Notes under the pieces: generated by a model
What the model saw: the letters and a program-made list of their open reading frames with translations, nothing else
The model's database searches: none
Told to the model about the DNA's origin: nothing
Shown here: one piece after another, positions 35,320-45,628 of the stretch
How the letters are laid out: each line of letters begins with the position of its first letter
How positions within the stretch are numbered: position 1 is the first letter of the stretch
Made by a program: the position numbers and the translations under genes
NCBI RefSeq assembly: GCF_024508665.1
Contig: NZ_JANINP010000006.1
Coordinates: 248,001 to 312,000 of the forward strand
Direction of reading: 5' to 3'
DNA: 64,000 nucleotides
Source: Sphingomonas sp.
GTDB lineage: Bacteria; Pseudomonadota; Alphaproteobacteria; Sphingomonadales; Sphingomonadaceae

Positions 35320-36309
35320 TCAATGCAGCGGGATTGTTCCGGTGAACGCGCCGTCGGTCGTGTTCCCGTCGAGGCGGTTGTTGCCGTAGCTCAGCACTTT
35401 CGCAGCGCTGAGCACGAGGATACCGGTGCCGTTATTGGTGATTGTGGTATTGCCGACAAACGCGTTCGCCGACGCTGCAGTGCCGTTGGCGATCAATCCC
35501 TGACCCGCATTGAGCGTAATCTGCGAATCGGTGAGCATGAGTTTGACCGTCCCAGTGCCGTTGGGCGCTTTGGCCAAGATGCCCGCCCCGTTGTTCGAGA
35601 CCGTCACGCGATCGATCGACAGGTTGATTACCGATCCGACGATGCCGGTGGTGTCGGCACGGATGCCGATATTCATATTGTCGACGACGTTGCTGTTGGT
35701 GATCGTCGCACTGGCGGTGATCCCAGCCGCCGGATTGACTGTAATTCCGCCAGTGCTCGTCGGGCTGGCGGTGCCGCCGCTTTCACTGATCGTTACGTTG
35801 TCGACGAACAACTGGCTGTTGCCGCTCTGCGGTGCGAAATTGATGCCGTAACCGTTGCGGAATCCACGGATCTTGGTGTTCCGGACGTGCACGGCGGCCG
35901 CGTTGATAACGTAGACACCGTTAATGCCTGCGGTCGTGGGCGCATTGCCCAGCCCCTCCAGGTCGAGGCCGTCGATCACGACATAAGCGCTCGCCGAATT
36001 GATGACGATGGCGCTGCTGCCGGCGACGACGACGCCCGCCTCCGTCTTGTCGCAGATCAGCGAGATCGACTTGGTGATCGTCACCGCACCGAAGCCGCCG
36101 GGATCGAGACAATTGATCTCACCGCCCGCCGCCGTCTTGGAGATCGCGCCGGCGAAGGTCTTGCATGGCGCTGTGCGGCTGCACGGATTCGCGTCGTCGC
36201 CGACGCCTGAAATCCATGTGCGCGTGGCCTGAGCCGCAGCCGGCGCGCTCCACAGCGTGGCGCACGCCGCGATGATCGCGGCGAAAAGTGTCGAACGCTT
36301 CAAACCCAT
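35320..36309 (-). CDS. exported right-handed beta-helix protein, copy B
   Basis: 329 residues. Signal peptide (LWSAPAAAQ) and a mature ATRTWISGVGDD cap nearly identical to copy A over about 65 residues, including the NPCSRTAPCKTF cysteines and CLDPGGFG. The central helix region is clearly different in sequence, while the terminal FTGTIPLH matches copy A's ending. The two genes are about 80 percent alike at DNA level over the cap by eye. Tandem duplication with divergence of the presumed ligand-binding face is the simplest reading. Confidence 0.85.
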   Translation of the reverse strand: MGLKRSTLFAAIIAACATLWSAPAAAQATRTWISGVGDDANPCSRTAPCKTFAGAISKTAAGGEINCLDPGGFGAVTITKSISLICDKTEAGVVVAGSSAIVINSASAYVVIDGLDLEGLGNAPTTAGINGVYVINAAAVHVRNTKIRGFRNGYGINFAPQSGNSQLFVDNVTISESGGTASPTSTGGITVNPAAGITASATITNSNVVDNMNIGIRADTTGIVGSVINLSIDRVTVSNNGAGILAKAPNGTGTVKLMLTDSQITLNAGQGLIANGTAASANAFVGNTTITNNGTGILVLSAAKVLSYGNNRLDGNTTDGAFTGTIPLH

Positions 36310-36881
36310 GATAATCGTCCCCCCTCCTCAACTTGCCGTCAATGGCGCGAGCCCATGTCTCTTCCGCGTCGTTCGAATCGACCGTAATGTCACTGGGCCA
36401 CTCGCCCATCCATGCGATAAAAAATGAGCCATGCGATTAGACTGGAAGCACTTTTCCTGCTTTCGTCGCGGGCCCTGCCCCGGAATTAGGATTAAAGGCT
36501 TATTATAGTTCTGCTTGATTGTGTAGTCCCGATCCATCAAGCGGCCTCATCGGCTGGCCCCCGACTTCGTTGTTACCCTCGACATTGAGCCCCGCAAGAT
36601 ACGCTCAAGTCTTCTCATCCATGACAGAATGCCGACATTCTGCCAGACTTTCCTCTTAACTGCCAACAAGTTGGCGTGATTCGTTTTTTTCTCACTCCAG
36701 GCTTGAGAGAGTTGGTCTGCCCGCCGTCGGGGCTGTGTATGTGTCCGTGGCCGGGACACTTACTGCGCTTGGGCGTCGAATTATTGCTCGGAAACGACAT
36801 CTCGCGAAACGTTCATATCGGTTGTATTAGCGGCGACAGCAGCTTAGGCTGGTGGTAAATCTGAGATTAGGGGGTTTCAAC
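36310..36881. other. 572-bp region without a recognised gene
   Basis: Contains only short frames that do not look like proteins. Part of it (about 36410-36540 and 36600-36700) is visibly richer in A+T than its surroundings. A perfect inverted repeat CAGAATG-CCGA-CATTCTG lies at 36624-36641, and GTGTCC/GGACAC arms flank 36740-36758. Its left end holds the promoter of beta-helix copy B and its right end that of the next gene. A small RNA is possible but not shown. Confidence 0.5.
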
Positions 36882-37334
36882 ATGACCGCTTCCCACAAAA
36901 GCACGGTTAGCCGCCGTGGCGTGATGAGCAGGATGGCCATTGCCGCCGCGGCGGGCATCGCCGCGCCGACGCTGGCGCCCGTTGCGCATGCTGCCGCGCA
37001 AATCGACGGCAATCTCAAGGCATTCAAGGGGCGCTATGCCCTGCGGGGCGGCCGCGTTATCGACGGCTATTTCGTCGCGCCCAGCCATGCCTCCGAGCTC
37101 GACGTGGTAGTAGTGCTGCATGGCGAACAGGGCTTCGATGCGGCCGCGCGCGCGCTGGCCCACGACCATGCCCGGGCTGGTAAACTGGCGATCGTGCCCG
37201 ACATGCCTGCAACCTATCGCGGCATCGCCGCGCTCGCGGGTCGCGACGCGCATGTCGCCGATATCAAGGCGATGCGCGACGCGTTCGGCCGTCATGTGCG
37301 CGGCAACGGCAAGGTCGAATTCGTATCGGCCTAA
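36882..37334 (+). CDS. short exported protein resembling the first half of a dienelactone hydrolase
   Basis: 150 residues from the ATG at 36882. A Tat-like signal (VSRRGVMSRMAIAAAAGIAAPTLAPVAHA) precedes a segment (RVIDGYFVAPSHASELDVVVVLHGEQGFDAAARALAHDHARAGKLAIVPDMPATYRG) that resembles the N-terminal third of dienelactone-hydrolase-like enzymes. The part that should carry the catalytic Cys/Ser, Asp and His is missing, so it cannot be an active hydrolase of that type. I found no frameshifted remainder downstream; the terminator at 37363 closes the gene. Function unknown. Confidence 0.65.
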   Translation: MTASHKSTVSRRGVMSRMAIAAAAGIAAPTLAPVAHAAAQIDGNLKAFKGRYALRGGRVIDGYFVAPSHASELDVVVVLHGEQGFDAAARALAHDHARAGKLAIVPDMPATYRGIAALAGRDAHVADIKAMRDAFGRHVRGNGKVEFVSA

Positions 37335-37362
37335 CGTTAATCGTACGTCGCGAGGGAAAAGA

Positions 37363-37391
37363 GCCGTCGAATGCTTTTCGGCGGCTTTTTT
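37363..37391 (+). terminator. rho-independent terminator
   Basis: Stem GCCGTCGAA with TTCGGCGGC (one G-T pair), 5-base loop, followed directly by TTTTTT. It lies 29 bp past the stop of the short exported protein gene. Confidence 0.85.
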
Positions 37392-37453
37392 CATGTCGCT
37401 GCGGCTTGTGCAGAAGCGGGATTCGAAGTGCCAGCCGGAAACTCGGTGGTTAG

Positions 37454-37572
37454 GCACGGCAAAGCCGCGCCCGTCTGTCGCCGCATGCGGCGCCGGTCGA
37501 CGTCCTTGCTATGTCACGAAATAGCGCCGCTATTTCGCGGCAAGAACTGGAGCGAGCGAAGGGATTCGAACC
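37454..37572. repeat. 119-bp direct repeat, left copy, with a degenerate tRNA-Gly 3' end
   Basis: About 95 percent identical to 37626-37745 (five substitutions and one missing base by eye). It carries the CGAAATAGC hairpin (37517-37537) and its right end repeats the last 24 or so bases of tRNA-Gly (TGGAGCGAGCGAAGGGATTC), with one changed acceptor base. It diverges after the T-arm. This is a partial duplication, not a functional tRNA. Confidence 0.85.
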
Positions 37573-37625
37573 GCGCGCGCGTAGCCCGGTAGGGCGGAGC
37601 GCCGACAAAAGACTCGAGGGTTCCT

Positions 37626-37745
37626 GCACGGCAAAGTCGCGCCCGCCTGTCGCCGCATGCGGCGCCGGTCGATGTCCTTGCTCTGTCACGAAATAGCGCC
37701 GCTATTTCGCGGCAAGGAACTGGAGCGGGCGAAGGGATTCGAACC
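37626..37745. repeat. 120-bp direct repeat, right copy, ending in tRNA-Gly
   Basis: Second copy of the repeat, containing the hairpin at 37689-37709 (CGAAATAGC/GCTATTTCG, 3-base loop) and the 3' end of the real tRNA-Gly. The hairpin is downstream of the tRNA on its strand and may help 3' processing or termination, though no T-run follows. Confidence 0.85.
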
Positions 37746-37795
37746 CTCGACCCCAACCTTGGCAAGGTTGTGCTCTACCCCTGAGCTACGCCCGC
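37721..37795 (-). tRNA. tRNA-Gly (anticodon GCC)
   Basis: A 75-base tRNA on the minus strand with encoded CCA. Acceptor GCGGGCG/CGCCCGC pairs fully; D-arm is TAGCTCAGGGGTAGAGC; anticodon stem CAACC/GGTTG holds loop TTGCCAA with anticodon GCC; T-arm has GGGTTCGAATCC. The 3' side is duplicated about 170 bp away (see repeats). Divergent from the thioredoxin-like gene. Confidence 0.96.
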
Positions 37796-37952
37796 TCTGG
37801 CGCCTGCCCGTGAAGCCACGGGCGGGTAAGGAGCGGGGCCATTAGCAGCGCTCCCGCGGGTCCGCAAGCCCCTGTCGCGCATCAGCCAAAAAGCCTTGGC
37901 TTCAGCGCCGCGACGCCCACATAAGGGCCTTTGCCGCTGACGGAGAAGAGAC

Positions 37953-38864
37953 TTGGCTACGCTTGGAATGACCCCGGACCAGAAGGAAGCCGTCGAGGCG
38001 TTCCGTCGCGACGTGGTCGAGCCGTCGATGAGCAAGCTGGTGATCATCGACTTCTGGGCCGAATGGTGCGGGCCGTGCAAGGCGCTGACCCCGGTGTTGG
38101 AAAAGGTCGCCGCCGATTACGCCGACAAGGGCGTGGTGCTGGCCAAGGTCGATACCGACAAGAATCAGTTCATTGCCGCGCAATTCCAGATCAAGTCGAT
38201 TCCGACCGTCTATGCGATGTTCCAGGGCCAATTGGTCGCCGACCTGACCAGCGCGCGGACCGAATCGCAATTGAAGGCGATGCTCGACCAGATTCTTCGC
38301 CAATTGCCGGTCGAGAGTGCCGAGGCGCAACAGGACGCGGAGATCGAGCCTTTGGTCGCCGCCGCCGAACAGATATTGCATGACGGCGACGCGGCGCGCG
38401 CCTTGTCCTATTTCGAGCAGATTGCGGACATCGCGCCCGATCATCCCGATGTGGCGTCGGGGCGCGTTCGCGCGCTGGTGTCGCTCGGCCGGTTGCAGGA
38501 CGCCGAGGCAGTGCTCGCCGCCCTGCCCGAAGATGCCGCCAAGGGCCCGGAGATCGACCGCGCGCGCGCCGCGCTGGACCTCGCGCGTTCCGCCCCGCCC
38601 GCCGAGGATCTCGCGCCATTGATCGCCGCGGCGGAGGCCGATCCCGACAATCTCCAGGCGCGGTTCGACCTGGCCAATGCGCAGATGGCGGCTGGGCAGC
38701 GCGATGCCGCCGCCGATTCGTTCCTGGCGATCGTCGCCAAGGACCGTGGCTGGAATGACGGCGCGGCGCGCACGCAATTCCTCAAGCTGCTCGAAGTGGT
38801 CGGGCTGGAGGATCCCTGGGTGTCGGCGCAGCGCCGCCGGCTGTCGGCGATTTTGTTTACATGA
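37953..38864 (+). CDS. cnoX: thioredoxin-TPR protein, CnoX/YbbN type
   Basis: 303 residues from a TTG at 37953 that has GGAG 7 bases upstream; an internal ATG at 37968 lacks a site. The N-terminal thioredoxin domain (about 10-115) has WCGPC at 38-42, so both redox cysteines are present, unlike Escherichia coli CnoX (SxxC). TPR-like helices fill 130-300 (AALSYFEQIADIAPDHPDV, LFDLANAQMAAGQRD patterns). This family acts as a chaperedoxin that protects proteins from over-oxidation and hands them to GroEL/DnaK. The next gene follows closely. Confidence 0.9.
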   Translation: MATLGMTPDQKEAVEAFRRDVVEPSMSKLVIIDFWAEWCGPCKALTPVLEKVAADYADKGVVLAKVDTDKNQFIAAQFQIKSIPTVYAMFQGQLVADLTSARTESQLKAMLDQILRQLPVESAEAQQDAEIEPLVAAAEQILHDGDAARALSYFEQIADIAPDHPDVASGRVRALVSLGRLQDAEAVLAALPEDAAKGPEIDRARAALDLARSAPPAEDLAPLIAAAEADPDNLQARFDLANAQMAAGQRDAAADSFLAIVAKDRGWNDGAARTQFLKLLEVVGLEDPWVSAQRRRLSAILFT

Positions 38865-38877
38865 TTGGCCTGTTCAC

Positions 38878-39492
38878 GTGACGACGACGCGGCTCTCGAT
38901 CTTCCCGCTGGCGGGGGCGTTGCTGTTTCCGCGGATGCATTTGCCGCTGCACATCTTCGAGCCGCGCTATCGAATGATGGTGTCGGACGCGATGGCGCGC
39001 GACCGCCGCATCGGGATGATCCAGCCGCGCGGCGAAGGCGACCATCCGCCGCTGTTCGACTTGGGCTGTGTCGGCCGCATCGCCGAGGTCGAGGCGCTCG
39101 ACGACGGCCGCTACAATATCGTGCTCGAAGGAACCGCATTGTTTCGCGTGACGCGGGAGTTGGAAGTCGCCACCCCGTTCCGCCAGGTAGAGGCTGAGTT
39201 GCTGCCGATTCCCGACGAGCCGGAAACGCTGTCGCTCGGTCATCGCGCTGCCCTCGAAACCGAATCGCGCCGCTTCGCCGATGCCCAGGGCTATGCGGTA
39301 GATTGGGATTCGGTCGCGCGGCTCGACGATGAGGCGCTGGTCAACGGCATCGCCCAGATCGCGCCGTTCGACGCGGCGGCGAAGCAGGCGCTGCTCGAGG
39401 CTGCCGATCTGGCCACGCGTGCCGAGTTGATCGTGCAATTGATGCAGTTCTTCGGCCGCCACGACGGCGAGGATCGGGTTACTCTGCAATAA
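38878..39492 (+). CDS. LON-substrate-binding-domain protein
   Basis: 204 residues from a GTG at 38878. The whole protein matches the N-terminal substrate-recognition domain of Lon protease: LSIFPLAGALLFPRMHLPLHIFEPRYRMMVSDAM, RIGMIQPRG, LGCVGRIAEVEALDDGRYNIVLEGTALFRV. The ATPase and protease parts are absent, as is usual for this free-standing family. It lies 13 bp after the CnoX gene, suggesting shared expression and a link to protein quality control, which is inference. Confidence 0.93.
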   Translation: MTTTRLSIFPLAGALLFPRMHLPLHIFEPRYRMMVSDAMARDRRIGMIQPRGEGDHPPLFDLGCVGRIAEVEALDDGRYNIVLEGTALFRVTRELEVATPFRQVEAELLPIPDEPETLSLGHRAALETESRRFADAQGYAVDWDSVARLDDEALVNGIAQIAPFDAAAKQALLEAADLATRAELIVQLMQFFGRHDGEDRVTLQ

Positions 39493-39546
39493 AACGCCGA
39501 GCCCAACCCCGTCGGTTTCGTGCCGGGGGGAGCCGCCCCGGCGCCC

Positions 39547-40520
39547 CTACGCCGGTATCTGCTGCGAGATGCAATGAAAGCTGCCGCCGCCGGTCAGGAT
39601 ATGGTCGGCGCGCAGACCGACGGTGTTGCGCCCCGGAAACAGCGCGCCGATCGCTTCGACGGCGGCCTGGTCATTCTCCGTGCCGTAGAGCGGCACCACC
39701 ACGCTGGCATCGCCGATATAGAAATTCATGTAGCTCGCCGGAATGATCTCGTCGTCGCGTAATACGCGGCCAGGGGAAGGGATCGGCACCACCTCGATAC
39801 CGCCATGCTGGAGCGCGCGTGCGGTGGCGCGTTGATAGACTTGCCAATTGGGGTCGTTCTCGCTCGCTTCGGGAATCGCCAGCCGGCGGACGCCGACGAA
39901 GCGCGCGAGGTTGTCGACGTGCCCGTCGGTATGGTCGTTGAGCAGTCCGTCACCGAGCCATAGCACTTCATTATAGCCAAGGTCGCGATGGAGCAGTTCC
40001 TCGATTTCGGCGCGCGACATCGATCCATTGCGGTTGCGATTGAGCAGGCATTGTTCGGTGGTGACCACCAACCCCTCGCCATCGCCGTCGATCGCGCCGC
40101 CCTCGAGCACCCAGTTGAAGGTCTCGACCGTCTTGCCGCGCGCTTCGGCCAGACGCACACCGATATCGTCGTCGCCGGGCAAGTCGTATTTGCCGCCCCA
40201 GCCGTTGAACTGGAAATCGGCCGCCACGCCGTCGCCGCGGATGATCGGCCCGGTGTCGCGCAACCAGATGTCGCCGAACGGTTCGATCACGATCCTGGCG
40301 ATATCGCCGGCGCGCCTGCGAGCCGCGCCGGCGGCTTCTTCATCGGCGGCAACCAGCAGCACTTGTTCGCCTTTGCCGTCGGCATGGACGGCGCGCGCGA
40401 ATGCGGTCACCTCGTCGCGTGCGGGCTCGAGGTCGAGTTCCCACAATTCCGGATGGCTCGGGAAACCGATCCACACAGCCTTGTGCGGCGCCCACTCGGG
40501 CTTGGGAGGGGCGAGCCTGG

Positions 40521-40524
<4 letters not shown>
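39547..40524 (-). CDS. aguA: agmatine deiminase family protein
   Basis: 325 residues in the guanidino-group-modifying (pentein) fold. Conserved segments: FGDIWLRDTGP, the WGGKYDLP substrate loop, LEGGAIDGDGEG, the HTDGHVDNLARFV acid/base region and the nucleophilic Cys in GGGSFHCISQQ near the C-terminus. It should hydrolyse agmatine to N-carbamoylputrescine. Peptidyl-arginine deiminase-like activity is an alternative. No aguB partner follows. It overlaps the M28 peptidase gene by 4 bases. Confidence 0.92.
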
Positions 40525-42164
<1,640 letters not shown>

Positions 42165-42387
42165 GGACGACCTTTCGCTTGGGTGGCCGCTGTCTGGCAG
42201 CGCCTAGCGAGCGGCGCAAGCCGGACGTCCAGCCGACCGCCACGGCCCAGCACAATATCCACTAGGTCAGTTGAAAGTATTTGATCCGATATGATGCGAA
42301 AGGCCCTCATGTACAGCGTCCCTCCCTTGCTTCGTGGCGCGTCGCGGTTATCGATCGCTACAACGGGGAACGGGGCGAGGGGGACTT

Positions 42388-44373
42388 ATGCGGAAATTGT
42401 GTTTTGCAATGGTCGTCGGCCTGGCGCCGCTCGCCGTCGCGGCACAGGATAACCCCGCCAAGTCCGGCAACAATCTTGCCGAGACTTTCGGGACGCGCGA
42501 AGCCGTACGACAGATCAGTCTGTCACCGGACGGCACGAAGGCGGCGATCATCCAGCCCACCAAGGGCCATGGCTCGGCACTGATGATCGGGGATATGGTC
42601 AATGGCGGCGAGCTGAAGGCAATCCTTACATCCAGCGGAAATCCGGACAAACTCGGTGATTGCCATTGGTCTACGGACACGCGGCTGATCTGCCGCATAT
42701 CCATCACTAGCGATGTTGATGGCGAACGGCTTGGTTTTTCGCGGATCGTTGCAATCGACGCCGACGGCAAGAACCTCAAGATGCTGAGCGCGCGGACCAG
42801 CGATCGGGCCCTGGGGCTCATGCAGAATGGCGGCTCGTTGATCGATTGGGGCGCTGGAGGCGATGGATCAGCGCTGATGACCCGTCTGTTCGTTCCAGAA
42901 GTCTCTACCGGGACGCATATTGCCGAAAGCCAGTCGGGATTGGGTGTCGAACTGATCGATACCCGTTCGCTGTCGCGCAAACAGATCGAGCCGGCGCGAG
43001 AAAGTGCCGTCGATTATATCAGTGATGGCCGGGGAAATGTCCGCGTCATGGGGCTCCAGCCCAAAACCGGCACAGGCTACGATTCGGGCAAGATAGTCTA
43101 TTCCTACCGGACCGCCGATAGCCGTGCATGGAAGCCGCTGACCACGGTAACGGTCGTCGCCGGGCAAACGGCGGGCTTCGTGCCTTATGCCGTCGATCCG
43201 GCGCTCAATGTCGTTTATGGTTTTGAGAACCAGACCGGCCATACCGCTCTCTACAGTATCGCCCTCGACGGCAGCCTGACCAAGAAGCTCGTCCTGTCGC
43301 GGGCGGACGTCGATATCGACGACCTGATCGAGGTGGGCCGGCAGAACCGCGTCGTCGGCGCGACCTTCGTCACGGATCGCCGCGAGGCGGAGTTCTTCGA
43401 TCCGGCGCTGAAGACGTTGCGAGCGGCGCTGGGCAAGGCGCTGCCGGGCAAAATTATCACCTTCATCGACGCCAGCGCGGATGAGGGCAAATTGCTGCTG
43501 TTCGCCTATAGCGACGTCGATCCCGGACGGTATTATCTGTTCGACAAGAAGACGCGATCGATGGCGGAAGTTCTGGCGTCACGGCCGGGTCTCGACGGGG
43601 TCAAGCTCGCGACCGTCAAGCCGATCACCTATCAGGCTGCCGACGGCACCAATATTCCCGCCTATCTGACGCTACCGGCGGGAAGCGACGGCAAGAATCT
43701 GCCGGCGATCGTGATGCCACATGGCGGCCCGGGGGCGCGCGACGAATGGGGCTTCGACTGGCTCTCGCAATATTTCGCGGCACGCGGCTATGCCGTTATC
43801 CAGCCCAATTTCCGTGGATCGACCGGCTATGGCGACGCCTGGTACGAGAAGAACGGCTTCCAATCGTGGCGAACCTCGATCGGCGACGTCAACGACGCCG
43901 GCCGCTGGCTGGTGAAATCGGGCGTCGCCGATCCTAAGAAGCTCGCCATCGTCGGCTGGTCCTATGGCGGCTATGCGGCGTTACAGTCGTCGGTCCTCGA
44001 CCCCGATCTGTTTAAGGCGATCGTGGCGATCGCGCCGGTCACCGATCTCGACACGTTGCGGAACGAAGCGCGCAACTTCACCAACTTTCCGCAAGTCGAC
44101 GCGCTCATCGGCCACGGGCCATGGGTTGCCGAAGGGTCGCCGGCACGCAACCCGGCCAAGATCAAAGCGCCGGTCCTTCTGTTCCATGGCGATATCGATA
44201 CCAACGTCCGGATCGGCGAGTCGCGCCTGATGGCCGATCGCCTCAAGGACGCGGATCGCAAGGTCGAGCTTGTCGAGTTCAAGGGTCTGGATCATCAGCT
44301 CGATGACGATACGGCACGCGCGACGTTGCTGAGCAAGGCTGACGCATTCCTGCGTTCCTCAATGGGGATGTAA
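42388..44373 (+). CDS. exported S9-family prolyl oligopeptidase-like peptidase
   Basis: 661 residues from the ATG at 42388; GAGGGGG lies upstream. A signal peptide (MRKLCFAMVVGLAPLAVAA) is followed by a beta-propeller region (about 40-400) and the C-terminal alpha/beta hydrolase. Catalytic Ser525 in GWSYGGYAAL, the Asp in LFHGDIDTNV and His636 in LDHQLDD form the triad. It should cleave short peptides after proline or alanine in the periplasm. It is divergent from the M28 peptidase, which suggests a small peptide-catabolism locus. Confidence 0.95.
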   Translation: MRKLCFAMVVGLAPLAVAAQDNPAKSGNNLAETFGTREAVRQISLSPDGTKAAIIQPTKGHGSALMIGDMVNGGELKAILTSSGNPDKLGDCHWSTDTRLICRISITSDVDGERLGFSRIVAIDADGKNLKMLSARTSDRALGLMQNGGSLIDWGAGGDGSALMTRLFVPEVSTGTHIAESQSGLGVELIDTRSLSRKQIEPARESAVDYISDGRGNVRVMGLQPKTGTGYDSGKIVYSYRTADSRAWKPLTTVTVVAGQTAGFVPYAVDPALNVVYGFENQTGHTALYSIALDGSLTKKLVLSRADVDIDDLIEVGRQNRVVGATFVTDRREAEFFDPALKTLRAALGKALPGKIITFIDASADEGKLLLFAYSDVDPGRYYLFDKKTRSMAEVLASRPGLDGVKLATVKPITYQAADGTNIPAYLTLPAGSDGKNLPAIVMPHGGPGARDEWGFDWLSQYFAARGYAVIQPNFRGSTGYGDAWYEKNGFQSWRTSIGDVNDAGRWLVKSGVADPKKLAIVGWSYGGYAALQSSVLDPDLFKAIVAIAPVTDLDTLRNEARNFTNFPQVDALIGHGPWVAEGSPARNPAKIKAPVLLFHGDIDTNVRIGESRLMADRLKDADRKVELVEFKGLDHQLDDDTARATLLSKADAFLRSSMGM

Positions 44374-44461
44374 TCGCCGCAACCCGCGAAGCGGCCGCAT
44401 CGATGCCAAGCGAGAAGGCGGCCGAGGACAAGCGGCCGCGATCCGGACCGATGTCCAAACG

Positions 44462-44491
44462 AAAAGGGCGGCCCCGCGGGACCGCCCTTTC
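44462..44491 (-). terminator. terminator after rpsD
   Basis: A GGGCGG/CCGCCC stem with A-rich and T-rich flanks on both sides (AAAA at 44462-44465, TTT at 44488-44490) that can act on both strands. It sits 24 bp past the rpsD stop and about 90 bp past the S9 peptidase gene. Confidence 0.75.
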
Positions 44492-44514
44492 CAATTTCGA
44501 AATTCGCCAGTCGA

Positions 44515-45129
44515 TCAGCGCGAATAGAATTCGACGACCAGATTCGGTTCCATCTTCACCGGATACGGCACCTCGTCGAGCGTCGGCACGCGGGTGAAGG
44601 TCACCTTGGCATTGCCGTCGGGCGAGACGTAATCGGGAATGTCGCGCTCGGCGAGTTGCTGGGCTTCCATCACCAGCGCCATTTCCTTGGCCTTGTTGCC
44701 CAGCGTGATCTCGTCACCGACGAAGCAGCGGCGCGACGCGATGTTGCACTTCACGCCGTTCACGCGGATGTGGCCATGGCTGACAAGCTGGCGGGCGGCG
44801 AAGATCGTCGGGGCGAACTTGGCGCGGTAGACGATCATGTCGAGGCGCTGTTCGAGCAAGCCGATCAGGTTCTGCGAGGTATCGCCCTTCATCCGGGCGG
44901 CCTCCTGATAGCAATGCCGGAACTGCTTCTCGGTGACGTCGCCGTAATAGCCCTTGAGCTTCTGCTTGGCACGCAGCTGGATGCCGAAGTCCGACATCTT
45001 GCCCTTGCGGCGCTGGCCGTGCTGGCCTGGGCCGTATTCGCGCTTGTTCACCGGGGACTTGGGACGGCCCCAGATGTTCTCGCCCATCCGGCGGTCGAGC
45101 TTGTGCTTGGCGCTCGTGCGCTTCGACAT
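44515..45129 (-). CDS. rpsD: 30S ribosomal protein S4
   Basis: 204 residues. N-terminal [62 protein letters not shown] and an S4 RNA-binding domain (about 95-155, [35 protein letters not shown]) are unmistakable. It nucleates assembly of the 30S body. As in many alphaproteobacteria, it is monocistronic and not in the alpha operon. Confidence 0.98.
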   Translation of the reverse strand: MSKRTSAKHKLDRRMGENIWGRPKSPVNKREYGPGQHGQRRKGKMSDFGIQLRAKQKLKGYYGDVTEKQFRHCYQEAARMKGDTSQNLIGLLEQRLDMIVYRAKFAPTIFAARQLVSHGHIRVNGVKCNIASRRCFVGDEITLGNKAKEMALVMEAQQLAERDIPDYVSPDGNAKVTFTRVPTLDEVPYPVKMEPNLVVEFYSR

Positions 45130-45260
45130 AAATATTCCTTTGCAATAGCCAACAACGACGCCGCCCCAAGGCGACGTTAATTCCGGTCATCGCTCTGCTG
45201 AGATCATGGAGATCGGCAGGGCCACCGCTTCACCGGAAATGCGGGGCCGCTCGCGAAGGC

Positions 45261-45281
45261 GGCGCCTCTCGCAGAGGCGCC
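45261..45281. terminator. strong hairpin after the small exported protein gene
   Basis: Perfect 9-bp stem (GGCGCCTCT with AGAGGCGCC) and a CGC loop, 15 bp past the stop codon of the minus-strand gene. No T-run follows, so it may be a rho-dependent end or an RNA-stability element. Confidence 0.5.
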
Positions 45282-45296
45282 TGATCATGTCAAGCC

Positions 45297-45560
45297 TTAG
45301 CGGGGGCTCGCGGCACGGTTGTTGGGATGCGACAGCATGTCGTCGGTGCTCCGCGCGTTCGCGGCATCGATTGCTGCCCATTCGCTTCTGGTATGGCAGG
45401 TGGATCGGGCGCCGATGATGGAGCCGGTCGTCGTTTCGCGACGGCACACCTTCTTTTCCTTGACTGGTTTCGGCGCTGCCGGATCGGTGGCCGCGGTCTG
45501 GGCGAACGCGGGAGCGGCGAGAGAGATAGCGGCAACGAACGCCATCGTGTTGAAACGCAT
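45297..45560 (-). CDS. small exported protein of unknown function
   Basis: 87 residues from the ATG at 45560 (MRFNTMAFVAAISLAAPAFAQ signal peptide). The mature part is short and polar: KKVCRRETTTGSIIGARSTCHTRSEWAAIDAAN, with two Cys residues 15 apart that may form a disulfide. I know this VCRRE..GS..G.RSTCHT..EW pattern from many sphingomonad genomes where it is an uncharacterised periplasmic protein. Alone, divergent from nothing nearby; ends at a strong hairpin. Confidence 0.75.
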   Translation of the reverse strand: MRFNTMAFVAAISLAAPAFAQTAATDPAAPKPVKEKKVCRRETTTGSIIGARSTCHTRSEWAAIDAANARSTDDMLSHPNNRAASPR

Positions 45561-45628
45561 CAGTAACTCCACAATTTTGGATTGCTGGCTGCTTATCGTT
45601 TCCTTGACAGTAACGGAAGGCTAAAACG

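Noticed and set aside
35320..36210. A 295-codon plus-strand frame opposite beta-helix copy B.
   Set aside because: Antisense shadow; the minus-strand frame has a signal peptide and a paralogue with the same cap.
37573..37625. A second tRNA-like fragment on the plus strand within the repeat spacer (GTAGCCCGGTAGGGC and GAGGGTTC).
   Set aside because: It lacks a paired acceptor stem and a standard T-loop (GTTCGAATC), so no cloverleaf can be drawn.
26042..38864. Classification of the virB block as an integrative conjugative element inserted at tRNA-Gly.
   Set aside because: No integrase, relaxase, virD4 or excisionase is present, base composition looks like the neighbours, and the tRNA repeat copies are only about 170 bp apart and do not bracket the virB genes.
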